From: Ignavibacteria bacterium
GTDB taxonomy: Bacteria; Bacteroidota; Ignavibacteria; Tepidaquicellales; OLB5
DNA: 11,787 nt
Direction of reading: 5' to 3'
Assembly: GCA_026417195.1 (NCBI GenBank)
Contig: JAOADS010000054.1
Span: 1 to 11,787 of the forward strand
The position numbers were made by a program, and so were the translations under genes. Below the pieces are notes generated by a model that saw only the letters and a program-made list of their open reading frames with translations, had not been told where the DNA came from and did no database searches. Positions 1-7,469 of this stretch are shown here, piece after piece. The stretch's first letter is position 1; the number at the start of each line of letters is the position of its first letter.

Positions 1-458
1 CCTACATATACCTTAATTCCTTCCGCACCCATCCTCCTCGTTGAAGCTATTGCAGTTTTTATAGCTTTCCTGTAAGATACCCTGTTTTATATTTGATTCG
101 CTATTGTTTCAGCTACAAGATAAGCATCAAGTTCTGGTTTCTTAATTTCAGTAACAAGAACTTTAATATCCTTACTTGTTATCTTTTTGAGTTCTCCTTC
201 CAGTTTAGCTATTTCCTGTCCGCTCTTGCCTATTACATATCCGGGCCTTGAAGTATGTATAGTCAATGTAATTTTTTTTGGGGTCCTCTCAATTTCAATC
301 TTGGAAATCCCGGCATTTTCAAATCTCTTTCTGATATAGCCACGTATCATATTATCTTCCATAAGTTTTCCGCCAAAACTCTTATCATCGTACCAGCTGG
401 AATCCCAGCTGTTAATTACACCAACTCTGAAACCAATAGGATGTGTTTTCTGTCCCAA
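1..458 (-). CDS. rpsC: 30S ribosomal protein S3, interrupted by an in-frame stop and cut by the window edge
   Basis: S3 sits at the mRNA entry channel of the small subunit. The start is TTG at 458-456, followed by GQKTHPIGFRVG, the normal S3 N-terminus; an AAAGGAG Shine-Dalgarno at 470-464 lies 5 nt upstream and decides this start. The KH domain is visible (GYVIGKSGQEIAKL, with the GKSG loop). After 123 codons, at DAYLVAETIANQI, a TAA stands where the family has Glu (QLEKRVS-type motif). The same frame then continues with NRVSYRKAIKTAIAS and RRMGAEGIKVYV, clearly the start of the S3 C-terminal domain, up to the left edge. A single G-to-T change of GAA would explain it. It is the fourth gene of the rplB-rpsS-rplV-rpsC run, 11 nt after rplV. 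Identity is certain; whether the stop is real is not. Confidence 0.93.
87..89 (-). other. In-frame TAA inside rpsC
   Basis: Read on the minus strand the codons are ATA TAA AAC. The frame is conserved S3 sequence on both sides. Other genes in this window end in TAA, TAG or TGA, and most in TAA, so TAA is a normal stop here and general recoding is not supported. Either a real nonsense mutation or a base error in the assembly. Confidence 0.9.
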
Positions 459-463
459 AAAAT

Positions 464-470
464 CTCCTTT
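464..470 (-). promoter_or_regulatory. Shine-Dalgarno of rpsC
   Basis: AAAGGAG on the minus strand, 5 nt before the TTG start codon. It is one of the two strong Shine-Dalgarno sequences in the window and supports a non-ATG start for S3. Confidence 0.75.
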
Positions 471-838
471 TAATTTTTATTGCTGATTTTTTTATCTTCC
501 TTCTCTGATACAACTATTGTAAGATGATTTGAACGCTTTCTTATTCTGTATGCTCTGCCTTGCGGAGCAGGTAACATTCTTTTCAGAACAGGTCCTCCGT
601 CAACAAAGATCTTTTTAACTATAAGCTCTTTTTCATCAACTCTGCCGGACTCAAGCTTGTTTGCAAGATTTGATACTGCTGAACGAAGAGTCATTTCAAT
701 AACTTTAGATGCATGTTTTGGGGAAAAATGAAGTATATTCAAAGCCTCGTTAACAGATTTACCTCTGATCAGATCAGCAACAAGTCTCATTTTGAACGGA
801 GAACTCTGAATATATCTCTTTACAGCCTTTGCTTCCAT
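470..838 (-). CDS. rplV: 50S ribosomal protein L22
   Basis: L22 is an early-assembly large-subunit protein whose beta-hairpin lines the nascent peptide exit tunnel. The 122-residue product is full length. It begins MEAKAVKRYIQSSPFKMRLV, and the hairpin and C-terminal strand are seen in RMLPAPQGRAYRIRKRSN followed by HLTIVV. The PAPQGRA version rather than PRARGRA is typical of the Bacteroidota side of the tree. The ATG at 838 is 7 nt after the rpsS stop (TAG at 848-846); a weak purine stretch inside the end of rpsS may act as ribosome binding site. It ends with a lysine-rich tail and TAA at 472-470. No damage is visible, unlike the rpsC gene just downstream. Confidence 0.97.
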   Translation of the reverse strand: MEAKAVKRYIQSSPFKMRLVADLIRGKSVNEALNILHFSPKHASKVIEMTLRSAVSNLANKLESGRVDEKELIVKKIFVDGGPVLKRMLPAPQGRAYRIRKRSNHLTIVVSEKEDKKISNKN

Positions 839-845
839 ATTAAGA

Positions 846-1121
846 CTACTTCTCTTCCTTTCTGTTACCTGAGTGGGCTCTAAAAATTCTCGTTGGCGAA
901 AATTCTCCTAATTTATGTCCAACCATATTCTCAGTTATATAAACAGGCACAAATTTGTTACCATTATGAACTGCAAACGTATGTCCGACAAAATCAGGTA
1001 TAATCGTAGAAGATCTGCTCCAGGTTTTTATTACCTTCTTCTGATTAGATCTATTAAGAGCTTCAACCTTTTTCAGAAGTTTTGGTTCAACAAACGGTCC
1101 CTTTTTGAGTGATCTGGGCAT
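846..1121 (-). CDS. rpsS: 30S ribosomal protein S19
   Basis: S19 sits in the head of the small subunit and forms part of the intersubunit bridge region. The 91-residue protein is complete: MPRSLKKGPFVEPKLLKKVE at the N-terminus, then TWSRSSTIIPDFVGHTFAVHNG, and KLGEFSPTRIFRAHSG near the C-terminus, all S19 signatures. Its ATG directly follows the rplB stop codon (TAA then ATG, no gap), which implies coupled translation. The purine-rich end of rplB, coding for the final Arg-Arg-Lys, supplies an AGAGAAG-like binding site. It ends in TAG, 7 nt before rplV. Confidence 0.97.
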   Translation of the reverse strand: MPRSLKKGPFVEPKLLKKVEALNRSNQKKVIKTWSRSSTIIPDFVGHTFAVHNGNKFVPVYITENMVGHKLGEFSPTRIFRAHSGNRKEEK

Positions 1122-1946
1122 TTATTTTCTTCTCTTAACTATGAATTTATTTGAAATATTCTTTTTCTTTCTGGTTTTATAACCTTTTGTGGGCAAACCC
1201 CACGGACTCACAGGATGACCACCTCCGGAGGTTTTACCTTCACCTCCTCCCATAGGATGATCAACAGGATTCATTGCTACACCTCTTACCTTTGGTCTGC
1301 GTCCAAGCCACCTTGATCTTCCGGCTTTACCAAGCGAAATGTTTTCATGTTCAAGATTGCTTACAACACCAACAGTAGCCTTACATGAATTAAGTATCAT
1401 TCTGACTTCTCCGGAAGGTAATTTAATCTGAGTATACTTTTCATCTTTAGCTACAACGATTGCATAACTTCCAGCACTTCTTGCAAGCTGACCACCTTTG
1501 CCCGGTTTTAATTCTATATTATGGATAAAAGTCCCCAGAGGAATCTGATATAAAGGCAAGGTATTCCCGACTGTGATATCAGCATCCTCTCCGGAATATA
1601 TTTTTGATCCAACTTTTAGACCATCCGGTGCTATGATATACCTTTTTTCGCCGTCGTTGTATTTTATAAGAGCAATACGGGCACTCCTGTTAGGATCGTA
1701 TTCTATGGATTCAACTATAGCCTCAACACCTGTTTTATCTCTTTTGAAATCAATAAGACGGTACATTCTCTTATGACCACCGCCTCTTCTTCTGGAGGTT
1801 ATGTGACCTGTATTGTTTCGCCCGCCAGATTTCTTTAAAGGTTTAAGTAAAGACTTTTCAGGTTCAGTTTTTGTTATATCTTCAAATGAAGATATAGTAT
1901 AAAACCTGGTGGCTGGAGTTACTGGCTTTAATTTTTTTAATGGCAT
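1122..1946 (-). CDS. rplB: 50S ribosomal protein L2
   Basis: L2 is needed for subunit joining and for peptidyl transferase activity. The 274-residue length is normal. Signatures include GRNNTGHITSRRRGGGHKR near residue 42, IPLGTFIHNIELKPGKGGQL, the 23S-binding RSRWLGRRPKVRGVAMNPVDHP with the conserved His, then GGGEGKTSGGGHPVSPWG and a basic tail. It is the first gene of the local ribosomal run, whereas L2 normally follows rplW in the S10 operon; here the upstream gene is the C-terminal half of clpB, 185 nt away. A strong promoter at 2018-2048 indicates that transcription starts afresh here. The ATG at 1946 has no clear Shine-Dalgarno, only an AT-rich leader. The gene is intact, which argues against this being a decayed extra copy of the operon. 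Confidence 0.98.
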   Translation of the reverse strand: MPLKKLKPVTPATRFYTISSFEDITKTEPEKSLLKPLKKSGGRNNTGHITSRRRGGGHKRMYRLIDFKRDKTGVEAIVESIEYDPNRSARIALIKYNDGEKRYIIAPDGLKVGSKIYSGEDADITVGNTLPLYQIPLGTFIHNIELKPGKGGQLARSAGSYAIVVAKDEKYTQIKLPSGEVRMILNSCKATVGVVSNLEHENISLGKAGRSRWLGRRPKVRGVAMNPVDHPMGGGEGKTSGGGHPVSPWGLPTKGYKTRKKKNISNKFIVKRRK

Positions 1947-2017
1947 ATATAAAAATAAAATCCAAGCAAAAGCTTAGAATTTTAATTAAATTTCAAAAAA
2001 ATAATCGGAACAGATTA

Positions 2018-2048
2018 CAAATATAGCTTTTTAATAAATTAAAGTCAA
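2018..2048 (-). promoter_or_regulatory. Promoter of the rplB-rpsS-rplV-rpsC unit
   Basis: On the minus strand TTGACT (2048-2043) and TATATT (2025-2020) are separated by 17 nt, a near-ideal sigma-70 promoter. The downstream element also reads TATATTTG (2025-2018), matching the Bacteroidota -7 element TAnnTTTG, with TTG 20 nt upstream. Transcription would start near 2011, leaving a leader of about 65 nt before rplB. No convincing terminator for the upstream clpB half was found in the remaining part of this 185-nt gap. Promoter activity is inferred from sequence only. Confidence 0.72.
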
Positions 2049-2131
2049 CGAATGAGAAGATGCAAACCCAATTACTAATTGTTATATAAAAAAGAAGTTA
2101 CAACTGATAATGTGTTACAAAATGTCAGAAA

Positions 2132-3463
2132 TTATCTTTTCTGGAAAGAAAATTCCCCGTTATCCATTACTGTAACTTCAACCTTGTCACCTGATAGAAT
2201 TTCCCCTGAAATAAGTTTTTCGCTGAGTGGATTTACAATGTAATTCTGGATAGTTCTTTTGAGAGGACGAGCACCGAAAGTGATATCATATCCTATTTTA
2301 GCAAGCCATTCCCTTGCCTCATCTGAAACACTTAACACAACTTCATTATTCTTATAAAGCATAGAAGCAATTTTTTCAAGCTGAATATCAACAATTTTCC
2401 TGATTTCTTCAGCAACAAGTGGCTTAAACATTATAATTTCATCTATTCTGTTAAGTATTTCAGGGCGAATTTTCTGTCTTAACAATTCAAATAACTTTTC
2501 ACGCAATCTCCCTAATATTTCTGTTCTGTTATCTTCAGTTATAAACCTCAATTCATCCTGAATCAGGTGCGAACCAAGATTAGAAGTCATTATTACAATT
2601 GTGTTCTTGAAATTTACAGTTCTGCCGTGAGAGTCTGTGAGAATACCATCATCAAGTAACTGCAGGAGAATATTAAACACATCAGGATGAGCTTTTTCGA
2701 TTTCATCAAGTAGGACAACACTATATGGTTTTCTCCTGACAGCTTCTGTGAGTTGTCCACCTTCTTCGTAACCTACATATCCCGGAGGCGCACCCAGCAA
2801 TCTGCTGACAGAATGCTTTTCCATATATTCACTCATATCTATTCTGATGAGATTATGCTCATCATCAAAGAGAAATTCAGCAAGTGCTTTTGCAAGTTCT
2901 GTTTTACCAACACCTGTAGTACCTAAAAATATAAATGAGCCGATTGGTCTGTTTATATCCTGAAGTCCGGCCCTGCTTCGCCTGATAGCATTTGCAACGG
3001 CACTTATAGCTTCTTCCTGTCCTACAACTCTTTTGTGAAGATTTTCCTCAATGTGAAGTAATTTTTCTCTTTCACCTTCCAGCATTTTGGAAACAGGTAT
3101 TCCAGTCCATTTAGCAACTATTTCTGCTATATCCTCTGCATCTACCTCTTCCTTTAACATTTTATTTTTCTTCTGGAGTTCTGCAAGCTTTTCTGACTTT
3201 TCTTCTATTTGCTTTTGCAATTCTATTAGTTTCCCGTAACGTATCTCCGCTACCTTCCCTAGTTCACCCTGCCTTTCATAATTATCCGCCTCCATTTTGA
3301 GATTTTCTGCTTTTTCCTTCATTTCCCTAATATCAGAAATTAGTTCTCTCTCAAGTAACCAATGTGCTTTAAGTTCATCTCGGGTACTTGTAAGTTCTGC
3401 AATTTCCTTTTCGATTTCTTTTAATCTTCTTAAAGTGGGATTTTCTTTTTTTACATTTGCCAT
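2132..3463 (-). CDS. clpB: ClpB disaggregase, C-terminal half (M domain, NBD2, C-terminal domain) as a separate gene
   Basis: ClpB is a hexameric AAA+ protein that threads aggregated proteins through its pore with the DnaK system. This 443-residue product carries only the second part. The M-domain coiled coil spans about residues 8-110 (LRRLKEIEKEIAEL, then RYGKLIELQKQIEEKSEKL), followed by AKWTGIPVSKMLEGEREKLL. NBD2 has Walker A GTTGVGKT (181-188; most relatives have GPTGVGKT), pore loop GYVGYEEGG (228-236), Walker B VVLLDE (249-254), sensor-1 TSNLGS, RPEILNRID, and sensor-2 GARPLKR. NBD1 and the Clp-N domains are missing; they lie at 9185-10501 on the same strand. The first about six residues (MANVKK) do not look like ClpB and appear to be a new N-terminus. 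There is no Shine-Dalgarno; a TAACTTTG element sits 4 nt before the ATG, so a leaderless mRNA is possible. The reading frame is undamaged. Confidence 0.93.
   Translation of the reverse strand: MANVKKENPTLRRLKEIEKEIAELTSTRDELKAHWLLERELISDIREMKEKAENLKMEADNYERQGELGKVAEIRYGKLIELQKQIEEKSEKLAELQKKNKMLKEEVDAEDIAEIVAKWTGIPVSKMLEGEREKLLHIEENLHKRVVGQEEAISAVANAIRRSRAGLQDINRPIGSFIFLGTTGVGKTELAKALAEFLFDDEHNLIRIDMSEYMEKHSVSRLLGAPPGYVGYEEGGQLTEAVRRKPYSVVLLDEIEKAHPDVFNILLQLLDDGILTDSHGRTVNFKNTIVIMTSNLGSHLIQDELRFITEDNRTEILGRLREKLFELLRQKIRPEILNRIDEIIMFKPLVAEEIRKIVDIQLEKIASMLYKNNEVVLSVSDEAREWLAKIGYDITFGARPLKRTIQNYIVNPLSEKLISGEILSGDKVEVTVMDNGEFSFQKR
3443..3448. repeat. 6-bp direct repeat at the left junction of the clpB break
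   Basis: TTCTTT on the plus strand, also found at 9188-9193 at the other break in clpB. Fusing the two clpB halves through this hexamer gives one continuous reading frame. It may be a target-site duplication or junction microhomology, but six A/T-rich bases can recur by chance. Confidence 0.4.
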
Positions 3464-3467
3464 ATTA

Positions 3468-3475
3468 CAAAGTTA
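3468..3475 (-). promoter_or_regulatory. Promoter-like element for the C-terminal clpB gene
   Basis: TAACTTTG on the minus strand matches the Bacteroidota -7 consensus TAnnTTTG and ends 4 nt before the ATG at 3463, so transcription would begin at or next to the start codon. The upstream -33 element is weak: TTTT at 3497-3494 instead of TTTG. Confidence 0.45.
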
Positions 3476-3526
3476 ACCAAAAGTCGTATTTATTAAAATG
3501 ACATAGAAATTTATTAAGTGCTTGCA

Positions 3527-3534
3527 TATATTTG
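3527..3534 (+). promoter_or_regulatory. Promoter-like element for the plus-strand glycosylation/kinase operon
   Basis: TATATTTG exactly matches TAnnTTTG and lies 9 nt before the ATG at 3544. The possible TTG start codon at 3532 falls inside this element, which favours the ATG at 3544 as the true start. The upstream element is poor (ATGACA at 3498-3503, 23 nt away). It is divergent from the clpB element at 3468-3475, so both genes would share about 80 bp. Confidence 0.5.
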
Positions 3535-3543
3535 TTTCTTAAA

Positions 3544-5115
3544 ATGAAATCTAATATAAAACAATCTTCATCTGAATTCGTTATAGATAAATACTTTCGT
3601 TATTACTGGATTATCATTCCTTTGCTAACCCTAATATATTATATTTTCAGTAAATACTCAACTGGTTTTTATCAGGATGATGAAGTTGCACATTTCATAA
3701 ATTCCAGAGATTTCTGGCAGGACCCTTTCATAATCTTATCAAACTGGGGTAAACCGGGATGGAAAATCCTAATAGTTTTACCTTCTCTTCTCGGATATGA
3801 TTTCCTACAGTTATTCAATTCTCTGATAAGTGCTCTAACTGTTTATTTCACAATATTACTTGCTAACAATCTCGGTTTGAAAAACTCTTTAGCTGCAGGC
3901 ATATTCCTTGGTTTTCAACCACATCTTCTCCAGCTTGCATTTCGTAGCTATGCGGAAATTTTCACAGGATTAATATTAGTATTATCCCTTCTTTTTTATT
4001 TCAGAAACAAATTTACCCTTTCAGCAATTTTCTGTGGACTTGCCTTTACAATAAGACAGGAAACAGCTCTTCTATGCATAATCCTTGCAATTTATATGTT
4101 CTTAAATAAACAGTTCAAAGCAATTCCGTTTATAGGACTTTTCCCTCTAATAGTTAACCTGTTCGGTTATTTAAAAACAGGTGATATAATCTGGATATGG
4201 TCTGAAATGCAGTCTCTTGGAGAATTCAATCTTGGAATAGAAAGAAGCTTCTTTCATTACTTTGAAGTTTATATTTTTATAATAGGCCCTGTTGTATTTG
4301 CATTTTTTGTAAGTGGACTATTCTATCCATTCACCTTGGATAGCAAGCATAAAAAATCATTTTTCAATAAAGAATTTTTAATATACATTTTTCTTGCTGT
4401 TGTGTTTCTGTTTCAATGCTATCTGGTTGCAAAAGGCACAAATCCCGGTTCATGGAGATACCTTTTACAGGTAAGTCCGCTTGCTGCAATAATAGCTTTA
4501 ATTGGTTTTAACATGTTGTTTGATACTGAAAAAAGAAAATATGCATTAACTGCATTATCCTTTGCAGCTATTCTGACTTTACTTTTCTTTTCCAAGGAAT
4601 CAACCGGATTGTTGCTTACTGATAAAAATGAGTATATGAAATTCTTTGTAATAACTACACTTGCTATATACTTTATCTTTGCATCTCTGTCAGCAAAATC
4701 TTTAAATTTGTTACATTCTTTAGTCCTTGTGGTTATTCTCACCATTGGATACACATTTTATACCGAGAAACCCAAACCTCAGGGTGAAGAAAACATCACG
4801 GTAAGTAAGATAGCTGACTGGTACACTCAGAATATTGACAGGTCCAAACCCGTTCTGTATAACCACAGTCTTGTATTATTTTATGCAAAAATATTCGGTA
4901 AGGACAAGGAGAATTTTAAAATTTTGAACTCAAAGACATTATCTGAATCTCCTGCCGGAACAATAATAATATGGGACTCTCATTACAGTTACAGACCTGA
5001 ATATAAAAACGATGTCAGGCTGGAAGTTCTCCAGAACAAAGATCAATTCAGATTATTAAACCAATTCGTCTCTAAAGACAAAAGATTTATAGCATATATT
5101 TTTGAGAAGTTATGA
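3544..5115 (+). CDS. GT-C family membrane glycosyltransferase (GT39/ArnT/PMT-like)
   Basis: Proteins of this kind transfer a sugar from a polyprenyl-phosphate carrier to an acceptor on the outer face of the inner membrane. The 523-residue product has a first membrane helix at about residues 21-36, then GFYQDDEVAHF (41-51) in the first external loop, where GT-C enzymes carry their catalytic acidic residues (D45, D46, E47). About ten further hydrophobic helices follow to about residue 410, with IRQETALL near 170 and PGSWRYLLQVSPLAA in the later part, then a soluble C-terminal domain of about 110 residues. I chose ATG 3544 over TTG 3532, which overlaps the promoter element. The gene ends TGA, overlapping the next start as ATGA. 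A GT2 of the type that makes polyprenyl-phosphate sugars lies in the same operon, as often seen for GT-C enzymes. Sugar and acceptor are unknown. Confidence 0.75.
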   Translation: MKSNIKQSSSEFVIDKYFRYYWIIIPLLTLIYYIFSKYSTGFYQDDEVAHFINSRDFWQDPFIILSNWGKPGWKILIVLPSLLGYDFLQLFNSLISALTVYFTILLANNLGLKNSLAAGIFLGFQPHLLQLAFRSYAEIFTGLILVLSLLFYFRNKFTLSAIFCGLAFTIRQETALLCIILAIYMFLNKQFKAIPFIGLFPLIVNLFGYLKTGDIIWIWSEMQSLGEFNLGIERSFFHYFEVYIFIIGPVVFAFFVSGLFYPFTLDSKHKKSFFNKEFLIYIFLAVVFLFQCYLVAKGTNPGSWRYLLQVSPLAAIIALIGFNMLFDTEKRKYALTALSFAAILTLLFFSKESTGLLLTDKNEYMKFFVITTLAIYFIFASLSAKSLNLLHSLVLVVILTIGYTFYTEKPKPQGEENITVSKIADWYTQNIDRSKPVLYNHSLVLFYAKIFGKDKENFKILNSKTLSESPAGTIIIWDSHYSYRPEYKNDVRLEVLQNKDQFRLLNQFVSKDKRFIAYIFEKL

Positions 5116-5807
5116 AACCGGACAGAAATAATTTTGAACAATGGAATGAAGAACACGCACTAAAGCATGATCTTGATAAGTTTTATAATCATCCTAATCC
5201 ACTATTCAGGTATATAGAAAATAAAAGAATCAGGAAACTGATAGAACTTGCAGAAATCAATAAGGATGACAAAGTACTTGAAGTAGGATGCGGTGCAGGC
5301 CATATATTGGAAAGAGTTCCACGGGGAAAGTTATACGGTATAGACATTTCTGAAATTCAGGTAAAAAGAGCTAAAATGAGATTAGGTGACAAAGCAGAGA
5401 TTATTAAATCAGCCGGCGAGGAAATCCCTTTTGAAGATAAGTTTTTTGAAAGGATACTCTGTTCAGAAGTTATTGAGCATGTTTTAGACCCGATCCCTCT
5501 ACTTAAGGAAATGAAAAGGGTTCTCAAAGATAGCGGTATTTTATCTTTATCTATACCAAATGAAAACCTGATCAACAAAACGAAAGATCTTCTTCAGAAG
5601 TTACACCTAACAAGAATAATAGCACCTAAAAAAAGTGGCTGGGATCTTGCATCTAAAAATAACCTTGACGAATGGCATCTGCATGAGTATAGCCTTAACC
5701 TTATAAAGGATCAGCTAAAGGGTTTATGGATAATAGAAAAAATATGTAAAATACCAAACTCACTTACTCCGTTCAGATATGTCCTGAAACTAAGAAAGTC
5801 AAATTAA
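5112..5807 (+). CDS. Class I SAM-dependent methyltransferase (Methyltransf_11 type)
   Basis: The 231-residue soluble protein has the class I fold signatures: motif I VLEVGCGAG (55-63) binds S-adenosylmethionine, the acidic end of beta-2 is seen in LYGIDIS (D78), SAGEEIPFEDKFFE (100-113) is motif II-like, and CSEVIEHV (117-124) with LKEMKRVLKDSG completes the core. This is the UbiE/Methyltransf_11 group, common in polysaccharide and lipid-linked sugar operons. The C-terminal part (WHLHEYSLNLIKDQL) probably forms the substrate cap. The ATG overlaps the upstream stop by four bases (ATGA), implying translational coupling. Its likely job is methylation of a sugar, lipid or glycan made by its neighbours; the substrate cannot be read from the sequence. 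It ends TAA, 14 nt before the epimerase gene. Confidence 0.85.
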   Translation: MKPDRNNFEQWNEEHALKHDLDKFYNHPNPLFRYIENKRIRKLIELAEINKDDKVLEVGCGAGHILERVPRGKLYGIDISEIQVKRAKMRLGDKAEIIKSAGEEIPFEDKFFERILCSEVIEHVLDPIPLLKEMKRVLKDSGILSLSIPNENLINKTKDLLQKLHLTRIIAPKKSGWDLASKNNLDEWHLHEYSLNLIKDQLKGLWIIEKICKIPNSLTPFRYVLKLRKSN

Positions 5808-5808
5808 C

Positions 5809-5815
5809 AGGAGAG
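5809..5815 (+). promoter_or_regulatory. Shine-Dalgarno of the epimerase gene
   Basis: AGGAGAG, 6 nt before the ATG at 5822. It shows that the operon's third gene has its own ribosome binding site, whereas its neighbours rely on overlapping stop/start codons. Confidence 0.75.
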
Positions 5816-5821
5816 TTAAAA

Positions 5822-6751
5822 ATGCAAAAGTGTATAATATATGGAGGAGCTGGATTTATAGGTTCATATATAGCTGAAGTACTTTTAAAAAACAATATAT
5901 CAGTCACTATATTTGACAAGAAGAATTGTTCAAAAAAAAATATCAATCATATTTTTGACAATATTACATTTGTTGAAGGAGATTTTAACAACAAGATTGA
6001 TATATATGAATCATCTCAGGGACATGATTATGTAGTTCACTTGGTTAGTTCAACACTGCCAGCTGATTCTAATTTAAATCCTTCCTATGACATCGAGTCC
6101 AACTTACTTTCATCATTAAATCTTTTTGATTGCTGTGTGAAACATAAAATAAAAAAAATTATTTTCATATCGTCCGGAGGCACTGTTTACGGGAATTCAG
6201 TAAAGATTCCAATCAAAGAAACCCATCCTACAAATCCATTAACTTCATACGGTATTATAAAACTAACTATAGAGAAATATCTCGGCTTATATAATCATCT
6301 ATACGGACTTGATTATAAAATTCTTCGTTTCGCAAATCCGTTTGGGCCAAGGCAAAACCCTAAACTAAATCAGGGATTAATTGCTCACATGCTTTACAGA
6401 ATAAAAAACAGACAACCTCTGGAAATATGGGGAGACGGGAAAAACATACGTGATTATTTCTCGGTAAAAGATGCAGCAAGAGCAGTCCGGCTTGCAATAG
6501 AAGACAAATCCCCTAACAGGATTTACAACATAGGAAGCGGTAAAGGACTATCTGTTAATCAGGTGATATTAAAATTCAGACAAATACTTAATTTAAATTT
6601 CAGGGTGAAATATGTTCCTTCCAGAAAATTTGATGTAAAAAGAAATGTGCTAGATATATCACTTGCAAGAAAATGCCTGAAATGGAAGCCAATTGAAAAT
6701 TTTAATATAGAACTTGAAAATACGTGGAAATATATTTTAGACAATGAATAA
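5822..6751 (+). CDS. NAD-dependent nucleotide-sugar epimerase/dehydratase (extended SDR, GalE-like)
   Basis: The 309-residue enzyme shows the extended short-chain dehydrogenase plan: NAD-binding GGAGFIGSY (8-16), acidic D32 at the end of beta-2, GDF near residue 53, the active-site strand ISSGGTVYG (116-124), and catalytic Y143 with K147 (SYGIIK). Further signatures are RFANPFGPRQNP (169-180) and RDYFSVKDAARA (210-221), typical of UDP-glucose/UDP-GlcNAc 4-epimerase relatives. The length fits GalE/WbpP-like proteins. It probably makes the nucleotide sugar used by the GT2 downstream. Which sugar, and whether it is an epimerase or a dehydratase, cannot be decided; the GalE-like motifs favour epimerase. 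A good Shine-Dalgarno fixes the start. Its last 8 bases overlap the GT2 start. Confidence 0.88.
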   Translation: MQKCIIYGGAGFIGSYIAEVLLKNNISVTIFDKKNCSKKNINHIFDNITFVEGDFNNKIDIYESSQGHDYVVHLVSSTLPADSNLNPSYDIESNLLSSLNLFDCCVKHKIKKIIFISSGGTVYGNSVKIPIKETHPTNPLTSYGIIKLTIEKYLGLYNHLYGLDYKILRFANPFGPRQNPKLNQGLIAHMLYRIKNRQPLEIWGDGKNIRDYFSVKDAARAVRLAIEDKSPNRIYNIGSGKGLSVNQVILKFRQILNLNFRVKYVPSRKFDVKRNVLDISLARKCLKWKPIENFNIELENTWKYILDNE

Positions 6752-7469
6752 AGATATACGCTTATCTGTATTTTTCCCGGCTTATTATGATGAAAAAAAT
6801 ATCTCAAAAGTTGTTGATAAAGCAGTAAAGGTTTTAAATGAACTTAACCTTAAAGACTACGAAGTCACAATAATCGAAGACGGAAGCCCGGATAATACAG
6901 CACAGGTTGCAGATGAATTGGCTGCGAAATATGAAAAAGTTAAAGTAATTCACCATGAAAAAAACATGGGATACGGAGCAACTTTATGGGAAGGATTTAA
7001 AAAAGCACGTTTTGAGTATATATTTTATACAGACGGTGACAATCAGTTTGATCTTGATGAACTGAAGAAATTTGTCGCTGTATTACCATATTCAGACATG
7101 GTTGTAGGTTACAGGAAGAAAAAGCAATATTCGCCATACAGGAAATTAACTAGCTTCATATATAATCTGATACTGAGATTTAGTTTTGGAGTCGATTTCA
7201 TAGATATAGATTGTGCATTTAAAATACTGCCCAAAAAGCTTTTCGAACAAATTGAAGTTAACACTAAAGATGCATTTATTGACGCTGAAATAATGATAAG
7301 GGCATGTCGTCTTGGATACAGCTACACAGAAATAGGAGTAAAACATTTGCCGAGAGTAGATGGTCTTTCTACAGCAGCCAGACCATCTATCATCTTCAGA
7401 ACAATTAAAGAAATTATCGAGTTTAAAAGACAACTTAAAAAAGAAGATGCAAAGCGAAAAACAAGTTAA
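6744..7469 (+). CDS. Family 2 glycosyltransferase, polyprenyl/dolichol-phosphate-sugar synthase-like
   Basis: A 241-residue GT-A fold enzyme. LSVFFPAYYDEKN (8-19) opens the nucleotide-binding half, IIEDGSPDNTA (43-53) binds the nucleotide, NMGYGATLWEGF (74-85) matches the NxGxGaAl motif of DPM1-type enzymes, and YTDGDNQFD (95-103) carries the metal-binding acidic residues. DAEIMIRACRLGY is the usual acceptor-side motif. There is no C-terminal membrane region, so it resembles the compact DPM1 form rather than GtrB/DPM fusions. The inferred reaction is NDP-sugar plus polyprenyl phosphate giving polyprenyl-phosphate sugar at the inner face of the membrane, the donor for the GT-C enzyme at the head of the operon. 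The start overlaps the epimerase by 8 nt; the end overlaps the kinase gene by 23 nt. Confidence 0.87.
   Translation: MNKDIRLSVFFPAYYDEKNISKVVDKAVKVLNELNLKDYEVTIIEDGSPDNTAQVADELAAKYEKVKVIHHEKNMGYGATLWEGFKKARFEYIFYTDGDNQFDLDELKKFVAVLPYSDMVVGYRKKKQYSPYRKLTSFIYNLILRFSFGVDFIDIDCAFKILPKKLFEQIEVNTKDAFIDAEIMIRACRLGYSYTEIGVKHLPRVDGLSTAARPSIIFRTIKEIIEFKRQLKKEDAKRKTS

Noticed and set aside
1..458. Stop-codon recoding as explanation of the rpsC TAA
   Set aside because: Nearly all genes in the window end in TAA, some with a second stop behind it, so TAA cannot generally be read as an amino acid.
2053..2080. CAATTA-G-TAATTG inverted repeat after clpB as a terminator
   Set aside because: The loop is a single base, the stem is all A/T apart from its ends, and no T-run follows; too weak to call.
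3532..3543. TTG start four codons upstream for the GT-C transferase
   Set aside because: It overlaps the TATATTTG promoter-like element and has no Shine-Dalgarno; ATG 3544 is preferred.
4419..4754. 111-codon minus-strand frame inside the GT-C gene
   Set aside because: Antisense to a well supported membrane protein; no family resemblance or start signals.
7360..7446. Upstream extension of the histidine kinase frame by 29 codons
   Set aside because: It lies entirely inside the GT2 coding sequence and adds no membrane or domain sequence; ATG 7447 fits a normal operon overlap.
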